NCBI GenBank assembly: GCA_948567375.1
Contig: OX419757.1
Coordinates: 3,348,001 to 3,412,000, forward strand
Direction of reading: 5' to 3'
Length of the DNA stretch: 64,000 nucleotides
From: Lunularia cruciata
Taxonomy: Eukaryota; Streptophyta; Marchantiopsida; Lunulariales; Lunulariaceae
Of this stretch, positions 1 to 12,369 are shown piece after piece; positions within the stretch are counted from its first letter, which is position 1; each line of letters begins with the position of its first letter. Both the position numbers and the translations under genes were made by a program. The notes under the pieces are model-generated. The model had not been told where the DNA came from and searched no databases. It saw only the letters and a list, made by a program, of their open reading frames with translations.

Positions 1-1655
1 ACTCCCCTCCAATGGAACAATCCGAAGCAGAGACCGAGTGAGGTAAACGGGATAGCCCTCCCTCGTACCAGGGTCCTGCTTAACTACCACATTGGATTGT
101 CGTCAGGAACGATGGACTGTGCTTGATTGAAGCAATCACGATCCCACCATTCCTTTAATCCTAATTCGACATCTATCTAGTATTAGAGGCTCTCATTTTG
201 CTCCATGAGCCATTATTTTTTCCTCCCTCCGGAGTGTGTCGCTGACGCTTCCAAATCTTCGGCAAGCGCCACGATGATGAAGGTGAAGAAGGTCGACGCA
301 ACAGCTTGGATTTGAAGGCTGCAGCGGAAGAAATATCGAGTTCCAAAGTTCGGAGAAATGAAGCCGCAAATTCGTATAGTAGATATTGTAGCTGTTGTCA
401 AGATGGGCACGACCTCCGATTCCTGAATAACTACCACTGGCATTTACTAGCCTAATTCGCCTGCCCGTCCCCCTGATGAGTTGCACGCACGCCCGAGCCT
501 TCGGTGAAGTTAATTTACTGCTAAATATCCAACGCAGCGAGAGCGAACTGATGGTCGGATACAATCCCGTACAGACAAGCAGTAAGAACGATAATGGACA
601 TGCATAGTCAGACTAGTTCAGATGTGTGAAGATAGAATCCATTATAGCTATCCCACCTGAAAGCACACCACTACTCTGAAGAAAACAAGAGTGGTGAAAC
701 GATTGTGTACCTCTCGCCGCCAGCAGCTACAGTGAGGCAAAGTCGTGATGCCGAGTGTGCTCAATCTAGAATTATAAGATTCTAATCCAGGAAATGAAGT
801 CGTACGGGTGAAGCTTGAACTCCTCCGGTAGCAGCTAACCGAGGCCAACGAAGCCAATGCGCAGTGGTTGGTTTCGTTTCGCTCATATCTCATCTCATCT
901 CAAAGTGCCAGAGCTGAAAATCATTCGCCTTTCAATTTGAGGCATTCTATTCTCTACATGATGGAAACAAACACCCGACTCCGCGATAGAGAGCCCTTGG
1001 AAGTCGATATTTATATTGATCTATAACTGAAGAGTTACCGACCCGGCAGTTTGAGAAGGGTATAAATAGACAAGATCTGCTACTCAATGGCGCTTAAGTA
1101 GAAGAGAGGAAGTGGTGGTCGACTTCAGCGCGCCTGTGTTTCCCCTCCAGTTTCAGCGACAGAGCCACCATTCACAACTCCTCCCCAAAGCAAGATATCT
1201 CCTGGCTGCAGTAGTCTCTATAGTATAGACACCACGGCTCGTTAACTACACGGATAGAGATTCTCAACTACACCTCACTCACTCAAGTGCGATATGATAC
1301 ATAAAGCCAAGCCTGTGAAGATACTGTACTCCGACTGCCTGGTTGAGCAACAACCACGATAAGATTCAAAACCACCCATCCTTCAATTCGGGAGAAATCC
1401 ACGCCACTCAGAGTCAAATCCCATGGCAGAACTCGCAGAACTTTTGCACCTATAAATGCAACCGATACTTTCATTCTATGGCAAACCGGTTTGGTCGATG
1501 GGGAGGGGTTGAGTGCTATGGAAGAGAGAGAAACAGGTGAGGCGAGGGGTGTTCGGATGGCGGAAACGAGGGGAGAATGAACAATTGGAACGATAGGCGG
1601 AGACTCCATAAGACAGTCAGTATCAGTAATACATGTATCGGTTTAGGAACTTCCG
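1..1655. other. intergenic, 3' flank of the first gene
   Basis: I recognise no gene, RNA or mobile element here. The open frames on both strands are short and match no family I know. The stretch lies downstream of the minus-strand gene that ends at 1656, so its right edge probably includes that gene's 3' UTR. Confidence 0.5.
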
Positions 1656-2600
1656 CTATCTGGCTTTGGGATAGATGGGAAAAGGACCTTCCTTCACTCG
1701 ATCATTACTGGAGAAGGATTTACCGTAGTGGCTTCCGTTTTTCAACTTGACATTGTAGTGATGATGGTGGTGATGTTCGTGCTCGTGCTGGTGATGGTGG
1801 TGATGGTGTTCATGATGGTGATGCAACTGCTGCTGACCATCATGGCAGTTGAAATCACAAGCTGGCACGTGCATCAGCACATGAATAGCTTTAGAAATCC
1901 TTCGAAAGCTCCACCCACCTGTTCGACGAGTAGTCCTTTCCTTGCTGCAGTCACACTTCCTCACTCCTAACGCCATTTCTTCCGTACTCACAACGTCAGA
2001 GATAGATCGGCACAGCGACCTCGGAAACGATATTCGGAGGCTGCAGCTTCTCGTTAACTTTGAAGGAGGAATACTCGGGTGGTGAGTGGTTGTCGTCGTC
2101 TTCGGAGTAGTGTCATGAAAGGCATGATCAATTTGCTTTGAGACAGAATCAAGTTCGTAAGGATCGAAAAGCGAAGTCTCAAAGTCCCACCGGGGCTCAA
2201 CTTTACCGCTGTTGTTGCCAACCTTCAGTGCAGCCTCAGTCTTGAACCGAGAGGCCTTCCGGACGTTGCCGAACAGTCCTCGACTGCTGAGAGGACTGTT
2301 TGGACTGTTGCTGATAGGGGGAGCACCGCTGTTACCATGTTGATACCAAGCCCAAGCTGCAGCCCTGCTCTTCTCCTCCACTTTCAATTCTTCCTCCCTC
2401 TCGTGCTTCTCCTTCTCCTTCTCGGCCTTAGATTCCCCTCTGAAATGCATCACTCTTCTCCTCACTTCCTCCACCACGCTTTTGGCTACCAGTACCTCCT
2501 TCTTCCTCACTGACAACTCAAACAGCGACGAGTTCGAGTGCTCCCGTTCGGAGAGGTCAGTCTCAGCGAATTGCAATCCACGCTTCGCTACCTTCGCCAT
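1656..2600 (-). CDS. plant protein of unknown function with an FDPYEL motif and a His-rich C-terminus
   Basis: A single-exon open frame of 314 residues. I start it at the ATG at 2600; the frame also runs one GTG codon further upstream, which I do not use. Residues about 55-80 are a charged, probably helical Lys/Glu stretch. Residues 139-161 hold a conserved-looking block with FDPYELDSVSKQID. This resembles the acidic-hydrophobic motif (S/P-L-Y/F-D-x-Y/F-E-L) of a land-plant family of unknown function, recalled from general knowledge. Residues 181-200 are Ser/Arg rich. Residues 260-281 are 18 His out of 22 with Glu/Gln spacers, after a short Cys/His patch. No signal peptide or membrane segment is evident. 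The high GC and long open frame against an AT-rich background support a real gene. The function is unknown; metal binding by the His tract is only a guess. The family resemblance is moderate. Confidence 0.75.
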   Translation of the reverse strand: MAKVAKRGLQFAETDLSEREHSNSSLFELSVRKKEVLVAKSVVEEVRRRVMHFRGESKAEKEKEKHEREEELKVEEKSRAAAWAWYQHGNSGAPPISNSPNSPLSSRGLFGNVRKASRFKTEAALKVGNNSGKVEPRWDFETSLFDPYELDSVSKQIDHAFHDTTPKTTTTTHHPSIPPSKLTRSCSLRISFPRSLCRSISDVVSTEEMALGVRKCDCSKERTTRRTGGWSFRRISKAIHVLMHVPACDFNCHDGQQQLHHHHEHHHHHHQHEHEHHHHHHYNVKLKNGSHYGKSFSSNDRVKEGPFPIYPKAR

Positions 2601-3514
2601 CACCTAAACCTCAACGTTCGTCCATCCGGATCATGAAAACAAAATTCTCGAAAACTGAATTACAATTCCCTAAGCCTTCTCTACAAAGCAAGGCAGTCAG
2701 GCAGTATCTCGTGCTCCACAGAAGGTCAGTATTCAGCAACAGCATGCAGCCCCACATTACATATGTGGTAACAACTTCTGACAACGATCCTCTCTTCCCT
2801 CCCCTACCTAATTTATTCTTCCACAAATTGTTACTACGTCTAGTTCAAACCGCGAATCAAAGTCCTTCCCGGACCTTGGTTGATGATGTCTAGCTTCAAC
2901 AAACTAATTCAAGGGCAATCTTTCGAGCTTTCGCCGGGCATCAATCAAGCAATCGTCAATCTTGTACTCTCCCCGACGCTTTGTTGTTGCAGCTTATGCA
3001 GCTCACAGTACCCACCTATAGCCCTGCAGTGTACTGTGGCTGGCTAGAGACGCCACAGCCACGCAGCTCGGTCCTGCAGAAGAGGAACACGACGATCTGC
3101 TTCTCACTGCAACTGAGGCCTGCTCGTAGACATAAAAGGGGAACGGGGAGAGGAGGCTACGTCGTCATACTCGTCAGAATAATCAGATCATCATCAGTGG
3201 TGACGATTTGACGCACCCACAAGCCTCCTGTTTCACCAATCCCTCCTACTACAGCTTAAACCCAGTCGTCAAAAGTAACTTTTTTGTTTCCCTTCCCTTC
3301 CACATTCTCCTTCATCGTGGTGGTGCTTCACTTGTCAGTCTCTCAAGCCAAGCCAAGGTGACTCCCCACGACTCACTCTCCAGAGGAGTCATGAGAGTTT
3401 TCTCTCCTCTTCATACAAGAACAGTTCATGGCCAAACGGGCGAAGATGGGCAGTACCGTATTCGTATTCAAGTACACAAGTTGTCAGTATCTTTGTATTC
3501 CCACCACTTCATTT
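2601..3514. other. 5' flank of the His-rich gene
   Basis: This is upstream of the minus-strand gene starting at 2600 and should hold its promoter and 5' UTR. I could not fix a TATA box or transcription start. Three short plus-strand open frames overlap here, but none resembles a known protein. Confidence 0.4.
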
Positions 3515-3650
3515 CGGGCCTAGCCCCATTTGATTCTATTGGGGCCTAGCTCCATTTTACCTTTTTAGTTTCTCCCTTGTACGGCTTGCTTGGTTGGGTC
3601 TTCCCATCCTTCGTGTTCTCTATACTTTCTATCCTTCCCTTGGCGGTTTT
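3515..3650 (+). repeat. family-A non-LTR 3' tail (truncated copy)
   Basis: A 5'-truncated 3' end of the family-A element. The hairpin core appears twice, as GGGCCTAGCCCC at 3516-3527 and as a decayed GGGGCCTAGCTCC at 3541-3553. It is followed by the characteristic CCTTTTTAGTTTCTCCCTTG, ACGGCTTG and CTTCCCATCCTTCGTG blocks, and ends in a degenerate GGCGGTTTT. The doubled hairpin suggests one tail landing in another or a local duplication. Identity comes from the full-context copies near 46.8 and 52.5 kb, where the same tail follows REL coding sequence. Confidence 0.8.
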
Positions 3651-4252
3651 AAATTCTAGATTGTACTGAAATCTTACTGAAGTGAAGTCATTGTCGTAAA
3701 GATTACTAAATACACCATCGAAACCACAGGCACTAGGGATGAAAAAGGTCATAAAACTGATCATGGAGATCTCCTACAAATCAGGAGAAAGTAATTAACA
3801 CAAGAACAAGAACGTGATAATCTACGAAAATGGGGTGAAGATAGTAAAATGGGAATGCTAAAATTGTATAAATCACCTGTCACACACCTCGTAATACATT
3901 TTACTACCCATAAAACGAGTTATCAGTAGGGAATTCCATAAGTGCTCCATTGAGACCTCTTATTGTTTCAAGTTGGCTCCTTTGATTCAGGCAAAGACCT
4001 TAACTTATTGGGTCATAAAGTAAAGTGCTCGTCGGCTTCATCAGGATGTAATCTCATTTATTCTCAAGGTTTGTGGGATGTTACATGAAAATATTCAATT
4101 CATTTAACCATTGGTTATTGTTTGGAAGTCAATTCAAGTCAAAGCAGTGGTAAGATGCGGTAATGAAAGGGTAAGTAAATTTTTAGAGTACCTGACTCAC
4201 GATAAATTGAAAGTAAACAAATCCTTCGACCTTTAGCATAACTTGGGGAAAG
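3651..4252. other. intergenic
   Basis: AT-rich DNA between two family-A fragments. I see no coding sequence or structured repeat. Confidence 0.4.
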
Positions 4253-4440
4253 GGAGACCGCGTAGAAAACACGAAGGATGGAAAGACCCCATCCTTCGTG
4301 TTTTCGTAAGCAAGTATACGGTAATGCAAGTTATGCATTTTACCTATTTTATCTCACCCTTGTATGGCTTGATGGAATGACCCCCTCAAGCCATACAAGG
4401 GTGAGACAAAATAGGTAAAATGCATAACTTGCATTACCGT
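4253..4440. repeat. double fold-back built from family-A tail sequence
   Basis: Two successive inverted repeats. The first has perfect 16-bp arms (4265-4280 and 4290-4305) around 9 nt. The second has 55-nt arms (4318-4372 and 4386-4440) around a 13-nt loop with one mismatch. Pieces of the family-A 3' module are visible: GACCGCGTAG, the CGAAGGATGG block, and CAAGCCATACAAGGGTGAGA on both strands. The order is rearranged: the sequence starts in the minus sense, turns back, and turns again. The outer arms carry a tract (GTAATGCAAGTTATGCAT) that is not part of the normal tail. Confidence 0.85.
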
Positions 4441-6575
4441 CTACTGTGCATGTGGTACATATGGCGAATCGGATTAAGGATAGGGATATATTAGATATAG
4501 TATAATATATCTCTTTCCAACATTTTAAACATATTAATCATGTGTATATCTTTTGGTTGGTGTGTTTAAGGTTTTCTTTAATATGGGCTTTTAGATGTTT
4601 ATGTGGTACAAAACAGCTGTTGGATGTTTATCCCAGTCTGGTTTAGGGGTTTAGGAGCGGTGCGCATGTTCTGAAGGCTCATATGACCCTATGCTAAACA
4701 TCCTCCCTTGCTAGTTTTCTTATACGATTGTTTCATAAGAACAGAAGCTGAAGACGGCTACTCCTTAGTTTTCGATCAAAGACCGGCTTTTGCTGGTTCA
4801 TAGGTGGACTCAATGAATGTGGATCTGATTAAAAACCTACTCGTAATCCAACGTCAAACTTGATGTGGTAGAAAATGTGCTACTTCCAGCTAGATGAATG
4901 ACTCCATTGACCGAAACAGCTGAGAACCACGTGGTATTGGACATGTCAAAAAGGATGCGAGGACAAAGGGATACCAGATATTAACAATCAGGGGGCGAGA
5001 AGATGATGATTGAGTAGAATTAGTGATTCGAGAAATCTGTCGTTCTTCCTTAGCCTTACATGGTGAGCCTATCAATGAAGTAATCAGGTGGTCAAGGTAT
5101 TGTTGGTGGTTCGCTGGGTGCTTCCCTTTAGAAAGTTACCTCACTTCAGATAGGAGATATTTTGAGAATTGAGTGAGAAAGTTGTTGAAGTATATCCAAG
5201 TCTACTTTTATTCGCAGAGGTCAACTTGTTCCATTCTTACAAAAAAAATCCACAAATTACAGATAACTTTTGGGGTAGTCGGTTGCTCAACTTTTTTGAC
5301 TTTTACTGTAAACAGGAAGTTCGTCTTACAAATCTGGAGTGATAATCTTGCTCGACTTTTGTACCTACGCGTGGAACTGGCAAGTTCATTATACCAATCT
5401 GAATCGATAATTGACAGCGAACAACTACCGGATACATGCATGAACTGCTCGAACAGTAGGTAACTCAGCCACAGCCTCTAGCATGTTGAATTGAAATCTT
5501 CTGGCACTGTATGTATGTTGGCTGTATATTTCGCTTCTGTTGCCGCCCATTTCATGTTTTGCACTATGCACTGGTTCCACTCGTGGAACGTGAAAATCAC
5601 GTTATGTTTAGATATTCTGGTCCAACCCGCAAGGTTGAAGATCTAATGTGCTATGAATAACGGTTCGATTCGATTTCCCTCGTTTGAAGTGATGTGTAAG
5701 TGAAAGATTAAAATGATCACGAATCAAAAGTTGAGTTGAGCCTTTGTTAAGTATATCATATTAGGTACGGAGTACAGGTTTGAGATCTCGTAGACCAAGT
5801 AATTTCCCGACTTCATGTCAAATACATTAGAGTATCCAGTCAAACTTGATGGCTTTTATCATTCTTGGGAACTCTCTTTGCACATATCGAGGCTCTTCAA
5901 CAGGTGGCAGCCTATTTCCCATCATATCTTCTCTTTTTCTTCTTGGACTATATTCAAATAGTGTGCCCTTTGGAGAATGTAGTTCGCGCGGTGTCTCTTT
6001 GCATTCTTTGCTCAGAGGGCTTGGGTTTACAAGTCCAGACTCGTAAATGCAAGGTCTAGAGTCCATGTATGGACTTCACTTCTGTTGTCTTCCCATTAGG
6101 ATTCCAATTCCCCATAGGTGAGTTTTGTGAGTTTTGTGCTCTCCTTTGGGACCTGAAGATTATTGTAGTTTTTTCATTTCAGATATCCTAGTCTAGGCCA
6201 TAGCCCATATTCATCTCCTATCCCAGTTGGGGAATACCTAGGTGGCTTGTACTGTCTTACCTCCCTAGGGCCTCATATTTAGCATAGCCTTTCCCTCCTA
6301 TTGAGACATTGATTATACACTTGAGGATGTTTGATAGCACCATTCTGCAGACTTTCTCCACTTTCTTAGTGTGATGCATGCTCCCATGGCTCTCATATGA
6401 ATGGTGTAGGTAACAAATAGTTCTTTTCATAGTCATGGGCAGATGCTGCCCCATAGAGCAAAAAGCCACAGCACCCATAGCATACCCTCGTGATCCCTTG
6501 CTTTGCAGATAGGTTCTTACATGAGGGTTATCCTTTTTTGTTGGGACCTATCAGGACCCACGACAATGGTTCATG
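4441..6575. other. intergenic or unresolved 5' part of the family-B copy
   Basis: No gene is recognised. From about 6180 the composition becomes like that of the family-B copy downstream, so the right part may be its decayed reverse transcriptase region. I could not find palm-domain motifs to prove it. Confidence 0.35.
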
Positions 6576-7785
6576 CACTTACGCTTTTCAGTCATACCTC
6601 CGGTTAGTTTGGGATTTATTGCCAAGCCCAGCATAGCACGCATATCACTCCCCGAGTTTATTGACTTTGCATCCTTGGACTCTAGGAAGATGCATGTGGA
6701 TCTTAGTGAGTGTATGCACACTCACACACTAACTAGCATCCTCATTGATGCGCCTCTACTTGATCAAGCATGAATTCTCTTATGCAGAGCATGGCTTCAT
6801 GTTCACCAATTTACCTCTGAGGAATTTACCACAACCCTATGCTTGAGGTTGGGTCTTCCATATCTAGTGTTCATAGGGCTTTCGGACCATTACGCATGTG
6901 GTTCCCCATATGATTTAAAGCGGGTACACTTCTTCCAATGTGCAATTGGAAGAGTCCACTAGAGTTCATGATGCTCTTCATAATACAATTGCTTAGATCT
7001 TATGAGCTACACATACCTAGGTTCAGATTGACTGATGGTTGGATCTACCAGGATCACCTATTTATCAGGTGCAAGTAAATATTGTTACTTTCACAGATAG
7101 TTGTCACACCTTGCATGACATGGTGGTGGCAAACCCTCTAGGAGCTAAGTCATTGGCATGAGCAGGAGTAGCAATTGCCATTGCCTCTAGGGGCAAGGAA
7201 GACCTCTATGCATCGTGGCTATCTTCCAATACCTTTATCCCTTTGGCAATCAAAATTTTTGGGCACCTTCATCACCATTTTGATGATCTCTTCAAGGATG
7301 CAACTCTAAGTTCATTGCAGCATAGAGGGGCGTTGCTTGTCTCTCTAGCCATGCTCATCACATTATCAATAGCATGTATCAATCACAGTGCAACATGCTC
7401 AAGCGTCGGGTTTTCACCGACGGGTGGCAAGGATGAGCACACCTAGTATGACTAGGGTCCTCCCTCTCCTCTTACACAATATACCATTGGAGGACCTCTA
7501 CCATACCATCAAGGAGTAGCCTCCACTCCCTTACTTTCATTGGTGTTATTACACTTCTTTTTCCTTTTGTGGATTTGTGTTTGGTTCTTTTGTGTCTTTC
7601 CCTGCCTCTTGACCAGGTCAGCACTAGTGCTCCTCTTTCCTTTTGCACTTATGAGTGCTTTGTATTCCTTTCTCCTTTCCTTTTCCTTCAGGGTACTATT
7701 GGTCCTCCTCTTTCCTTTTGCACTTATGAGTGCTTTGTATTCCTTTCTCCTTTCCTTCAGGGTACTATTTCTATACATACATTTC
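6576..7785 (+). pseudogene. family-B non-LTR retrotransposon, decayed 3' part
   Basis: Plus-strand copy of the family that also lies, in minus sense, at 36.7-35.1 and 13.2-12.4 kb. Shared landmarks, in order: a leader-like block about 6606-6690; MHTHTLTSILIDAPL at about 6714-6760 (other copy: MHTCTLSSILIDMPL); RAWLHVH...TSEEFTTTL at about 6790-6835; an LRLGLP segment; and a finger-like CGSPYDL region near 6895-6945. The REL-type C-terminus PLAIKIFGHLHHHFDDLF follows at 7232-7290, then the hairpin tail. Many stops and frameshifts break it. It is homologous by eye to the family-A C-terminus (PLALELYG). The 5' boundary and target-site duplication were not found. Confidence 0.75.
7627..7770 (+). 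repeat. tandemly duplicated family-B 3' tail module
   Basis: Two head-to-tail units, 7627-7701 and 7702-7770, differing mainly by a 6-bp gap. Each holds the hairpin GCACTTATGAGTGC, then TTTGTATTCCTTTC and GGGTACTATT. The same module closes the minus-strand copy at about 12374-12440 and occurs alone at 41.1 kb. The duplicated 3' end sits directly downstream of the REL-like remnant. Its open frames are low-complexity shadows, not genes. Confidence 0.85.
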
Positions 7786-10004
7786 ACTTTGAGGGATATG
7801 GTGGTTAAATGATGGCACATCATTGCCCAGTTGGGTGGTTTCACGAGACTGGTATGGCCAGAAATACCCTCTTCCATGCTTACTTAGGCTTGTAGGAGCT
7901 AAGAATGCCATTGAAGTATCAATTCGCCACAATAATTCCACTCTATTTGGAAGGTGCTTAGTTGATTCAAATACGAAGGAGCGCACCCACTTTGATCGTG
8001 GCAGCCCCACCCAAATGAAGTACCAATATTACCAAAAATTTCAGCATCGATTGATATAAGTCAAACTTCTGTCCACGATGGTCCTTTCTTTCTTAAGAAG
8101 CCTTCTCGACAAATACTGCGGCGTACCAACTCGTGTCCGCACACCAACTTTCACAAGGTTGTGTCCAGCGATTGTGACCTTGATACAGTGAGAACACAGG
8201 TGAGAATATATCTTTCTCATGATCAGATGAGGTAACGATTTTATCTATTAGATAGTAGTTTTTGCTGGTAACGAATTCTTATGTAATGATATTAATACTA
8301 GAATATTTAATATATCAGGTGGTTGTTGTGGTTATATAGGTATACGATCACTGATTAATGATGGATCTTATTAGAACGAATAACGAATACTACCAACGAG
8401 GAAATATATTAGCAATTTCTAGGAATTACTCGAGACGTAATTTTTGTAGCCTTTCTTGGTGGGCACAATATCCCACACGCTGCAGCAAATATCATGAAGT
8501 CAGATATGCAACTGGTGTGTATACTTTGTTTGTGGGGTGAGGGTTTTGCTACAGGCAGTAAAAGTTTGTCATTCGCTTTGGACGTTTGTGATGTTATGGA
8601 AATTTTGGTGGTCAATTGACCGCAATAAGGGGATCGGCGGGCATCCGCCAGAGGATTCTTCACGCACTGTTTCATGGGTCGTGGTGTTGTGATGTGATCG
8701 CCCTATTTTTCTCCTGATTCAATCAAGATCTCTGTGCGAGGAGTAGGGTCAACTGTTACTTCGCTCACCAATTTGTCTACTGTGCAGTAAAAGTCATGCT
8801 GAAAGTTGTTGCTCTGACTGACAAACCAAAACGCGGAGGAATGTGGTCTCAGTATTTATAGAGATGCCATCTATCCTCCGCCCTCAACTATCTTTAGTTC
8901 TCCCAATACTTCGTCGTTGAAAAGGTTTTGAATTCATGCTAGAATGGCGCTCTTTACTTGACGAACTCGGACGCTGCTGAAGTTCGTCTTGCAAGATTAT
9001 AGAGATATGGTCATCTATCTACAATTCTTCAATGAGATTTTCCATCCTTTTCCCTAAAATTGTTTCTAATTGCACCTAGAAAAGAGATAAAGGGAAGGCA
9101 GGAACGAAAAGGCCCCCGACTTTGGTGAAGTCAAGGTAATTAGCCACAAGAAAAGTGTATAATCTGCCTGCCTACAAGCAACCAGTTTAACAGCAATTAT
9201 TCAATGAATATTATTCTAAGACTTGTTGCAAAATACTTCTATACATTATCCAGTCACGAGAGGGTTTTCTCATTCTTCTTGTTATCCTATGTGCGTCGCG
9301 TTTCTATCTTTTATCTAGTCAGTAGTTGAAGTCAGATTCAAGTTGACTGAAGAGTGGACTTGTTGCACGAGGTCCCAAATCCCACTTAACGTAAGTATAT
9401 GGAAACGATTTCTAGGGGAAGGACATGTACTTGTCGATCATGGATGTCAATTACGGCAACCTAGAGGGTGTATGCTCGTGTGATCGCAATCGCTTCCATC
9501 GTCCTATGAGAACTGGAAATCTCTGCCTAACACTTGAATGGAGCCTACACATGGGCGAAGCCGTATTTCGATATCATCTCTGTCAGAGCGCAGTTCGTAC
9601 TGATTAAGGATAACTTAAACAGAGCGATGGGAGGATATTTTGTGCGGAAATGTTCTCAAGCCTGTCATCAGGGGGAGAGAACATGGTTCACAAGTCAGAA
9701 TAAATCCCCTCACCTAGGGCAAGTTAGGTATCTTCCGATCTCTTTACGGTACTGCTCTGTAGCAATTAAGGCTTTCAGTGAGGCCGCTGTTTGATGTTTG
9801 GGGACAAAAGTTGTTGATTGGAATCTCGTGAGTGGAAAAACAAGATAACAACCTTCTCAAACTGCAGAAGCATTGAGTTTCGATCTTTCTACACTCTGCG
9901 TTGAGTAAAAGTACTAGACCTGTAAAAATATAGATTTAGGTACTCCCGAGTTAGTCGGTAACAAAGAAGATTAGCTCCGAATATCCAAATTATAAGATTA
10001 TGAG
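7786..10004. other. intergenic
   Basis: No recognisable gene or element. Several open frames of 60-90 codons occur, with no family resemblance and no consistent codon pattern. Confidence 0.4.
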
Positions 10005-10086
10005 AAAGGCGACCGCGTAGAACCTTTGAGGAATGGGACGACCCCCTCAAGCCGTACAAACGAGGTAAAGTGGGGCTAGCCCCAAT
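10005..10086 (-). repeat. family-A non-LTR 3' tail (truncated copy)
   Basis: Minus-strand tail. On the plus strand it reads AAAGGCGACCGCGTAG, then CCCCCTCAAGCCGTAC, then the hairpin core GGGGCTAGCCCC at 10072-10083. It is shorter than the consensus, with a gap in the pyrimidine-rich part. No coding sequence is attached. Confidence 0.8.
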
Positions 10087-12369
10087 AGTATCCATATGAG
10101 AAATCTATAGAATTATATAGAAAAGTAATTTTTCCTTTTAGATAAAACCCTCTTCAAATTTTTTGCAAACGAGATTTATTTATTTATTACAAGATACAGG
10201 TACGGGGAATTTAGCGAAATACTACTTTTGTGAATCTTGTACATTGTTGTGAAATAGTTTTGAGCATTTCTCTCGAATATGGTGTTCTTGGTTCGTGCAC
10301 TCTGCTCCTAGTTCATATTCATCATTTGGAAGAAGTATTAGTATTTTACAAAATAATGGTATTTCTTAAAATGACTACATTACCTTATAGAGCCAGATGA
10401 TTTCACATAAGAAAAATAAAAGATTAGAAGTAGATATTTACGCCTGAAATTACCCGCAACTACAACTATGCATTTCGCCTTAAATCCAAATAATCCAAGA
10501 TCAAGAAGTCTTCTTTCTTTCTACTCCTAATTTTGTTCTATTCAATACATATGTTTTGGTTTATATGCAAATCTCCTATAAAAGAAAAATTCTTGAGTGT
10601 TACGTATTCTATATGTACAGTGTATATATGTTCTATAAATTTTACGTCCCATACTGTTCATTTAGACAGGATAGACTTTATTACTACTACCCTCGTCTTA
10701 CCTCTTAACTTGAGTCTTAAGTATATATAACAACCGATACCCACATAAACATGAAACATCGTTAACAAATAAATACTATGATAAGATGACAAAGGTACAC
10801 TGTTCCTATAACAGGTTATCAATAACAAGGTGTTCCACACCGTTAATTATACAATTGTAGGTAATATACACCAAAATAGAGGGTTTCTTAAGTTAAAAGA
10901 TACAATTAAAAAAATAATGTATTGGAATTCCTAATCAAGGTTATTAATCAACAAATGAAAGCTAAATAAGAGTTAGAACTAAATCCTGCTCAAATATGCA
11001 AGTGAAAGTACAATGTTCATATAATACTTAAATAAAAGCTCAAAAATCATACTATGTTTAATATAGGTCTTCATGTCCTACTTTTATCCAATAAATGAAA
11101 ATCATATAGAGTTATTCTTACTGTAAGCTTCAAATTTATAATCGAACAAACTAATCCAATGTAGTTCTTTATCAAGGTCAAAGTTAAATAGAACAAACAA
11201 AGACAATTTTTCTCGACAATCCTCTTGAAAACTGCATGTCCAAGCAAGTACAACAAATATATATATGATTCACACACTTGAAGTTATGACTTCATTATAC
11301 AGATTGAGCACTATTTTTCTTCTTGGCAGAATTGGACCTTGATAACTATATGACCCTGGGAATAGAGAATCCACAAGTAATCTTAATATAAACAATTGTA
11401 CAAATGTATAATGTTGGGCTCTAAGAATTTTGCTCTAAGTAAACTATTTAGTTTTTTATGTTTCTTTCTTTGTACAAGTCTTGAATTTACATGGGTATAT
11501 AAATTTAAATTCTTGATATCTTAATAAATATAAACAAATTATACTTATATATTTTTATTAAAAAAAATTAGCATAAATTGAATAGATATCAATGAATGTA
11601 TTTAAAGCTTCAAAATTTTTGACCCTTTTATATCGGCAAGAGGTTCATATATTGCTACGGTTATTCACCTAGAGTAATATCTTAAATCTACAAAGAAGAA
11701 GAAAATGTTGAATTTTTACAATATAAACAAAATTCTGATGACTTGCTACTATACTATCTATACTCTAATATTTGTAGTAATTTTATTGTGTGCCATAGTT
11801 ATGTGTTTAACTAATTTTGGGTTAGCTGATTAATTGCAAAAATAATACTTGCGGTTTGTTGATTTGTTCGATGTACAACATATCAATTCAGCAATCAAAT
11901 ACAAAGAGAGGATAAGAGTGACAATCAAGATGAAAGAAAACTTTAAATTAATCAAAATTGAGGTTGAGTCCAACAATACAGCTAGAAGGAGTTTAAAATT
12001 TACATTTATGTAAACAAATATTTTCAGAAATTGATCAAAATCAACATAATTTCTTATTTTTATAATTTTTTTATTAGAAGGTTAGAAGTTTTAATAAGTT
12101 TCCATCCAGGAATGCAAATAAAAGTATAAGTAGAAAATCTATACTGTATTTAATGAGCACCAAATTTAAATCCAACATATTGCTTCATGACATGAACAAA
12201 AGGAATTAGAAGACTTGTGTCCATATAAACAATTTGCAGAAGGGACAACAACTAAACTACAATATATCCTATTGCTTTAGGCTAAATGGATATTCATCAA
12301 AAAGAGAGGATTAAGGATCAATGAACTAAACTGAACTAAGGGTACCACTTGGTAAAATAATTGGCCCAT
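10087..12369. other. AT-rich intergenic DNA
   Basis: Very AT-rich, with short poly(A/T) runs and no coding sequence or repeat that I can name. It is the left flank of the nested transposon block. Confidence 0.5.

Noticed and set aside
1728-1970. Val/Met-rich plus-strand frame of 80 codons
   Set aside because: Antisense shadow of the His-rich tract of the gene at 1656-2600.
7540-7877. Lys/Arg-rich repeat protein frame (minus, 122 codons) and Leu/Phe-rich frames on the plus strand
   Set aside because: They are translations of the tandemly duplicated family-B 3' tail, not a gene.
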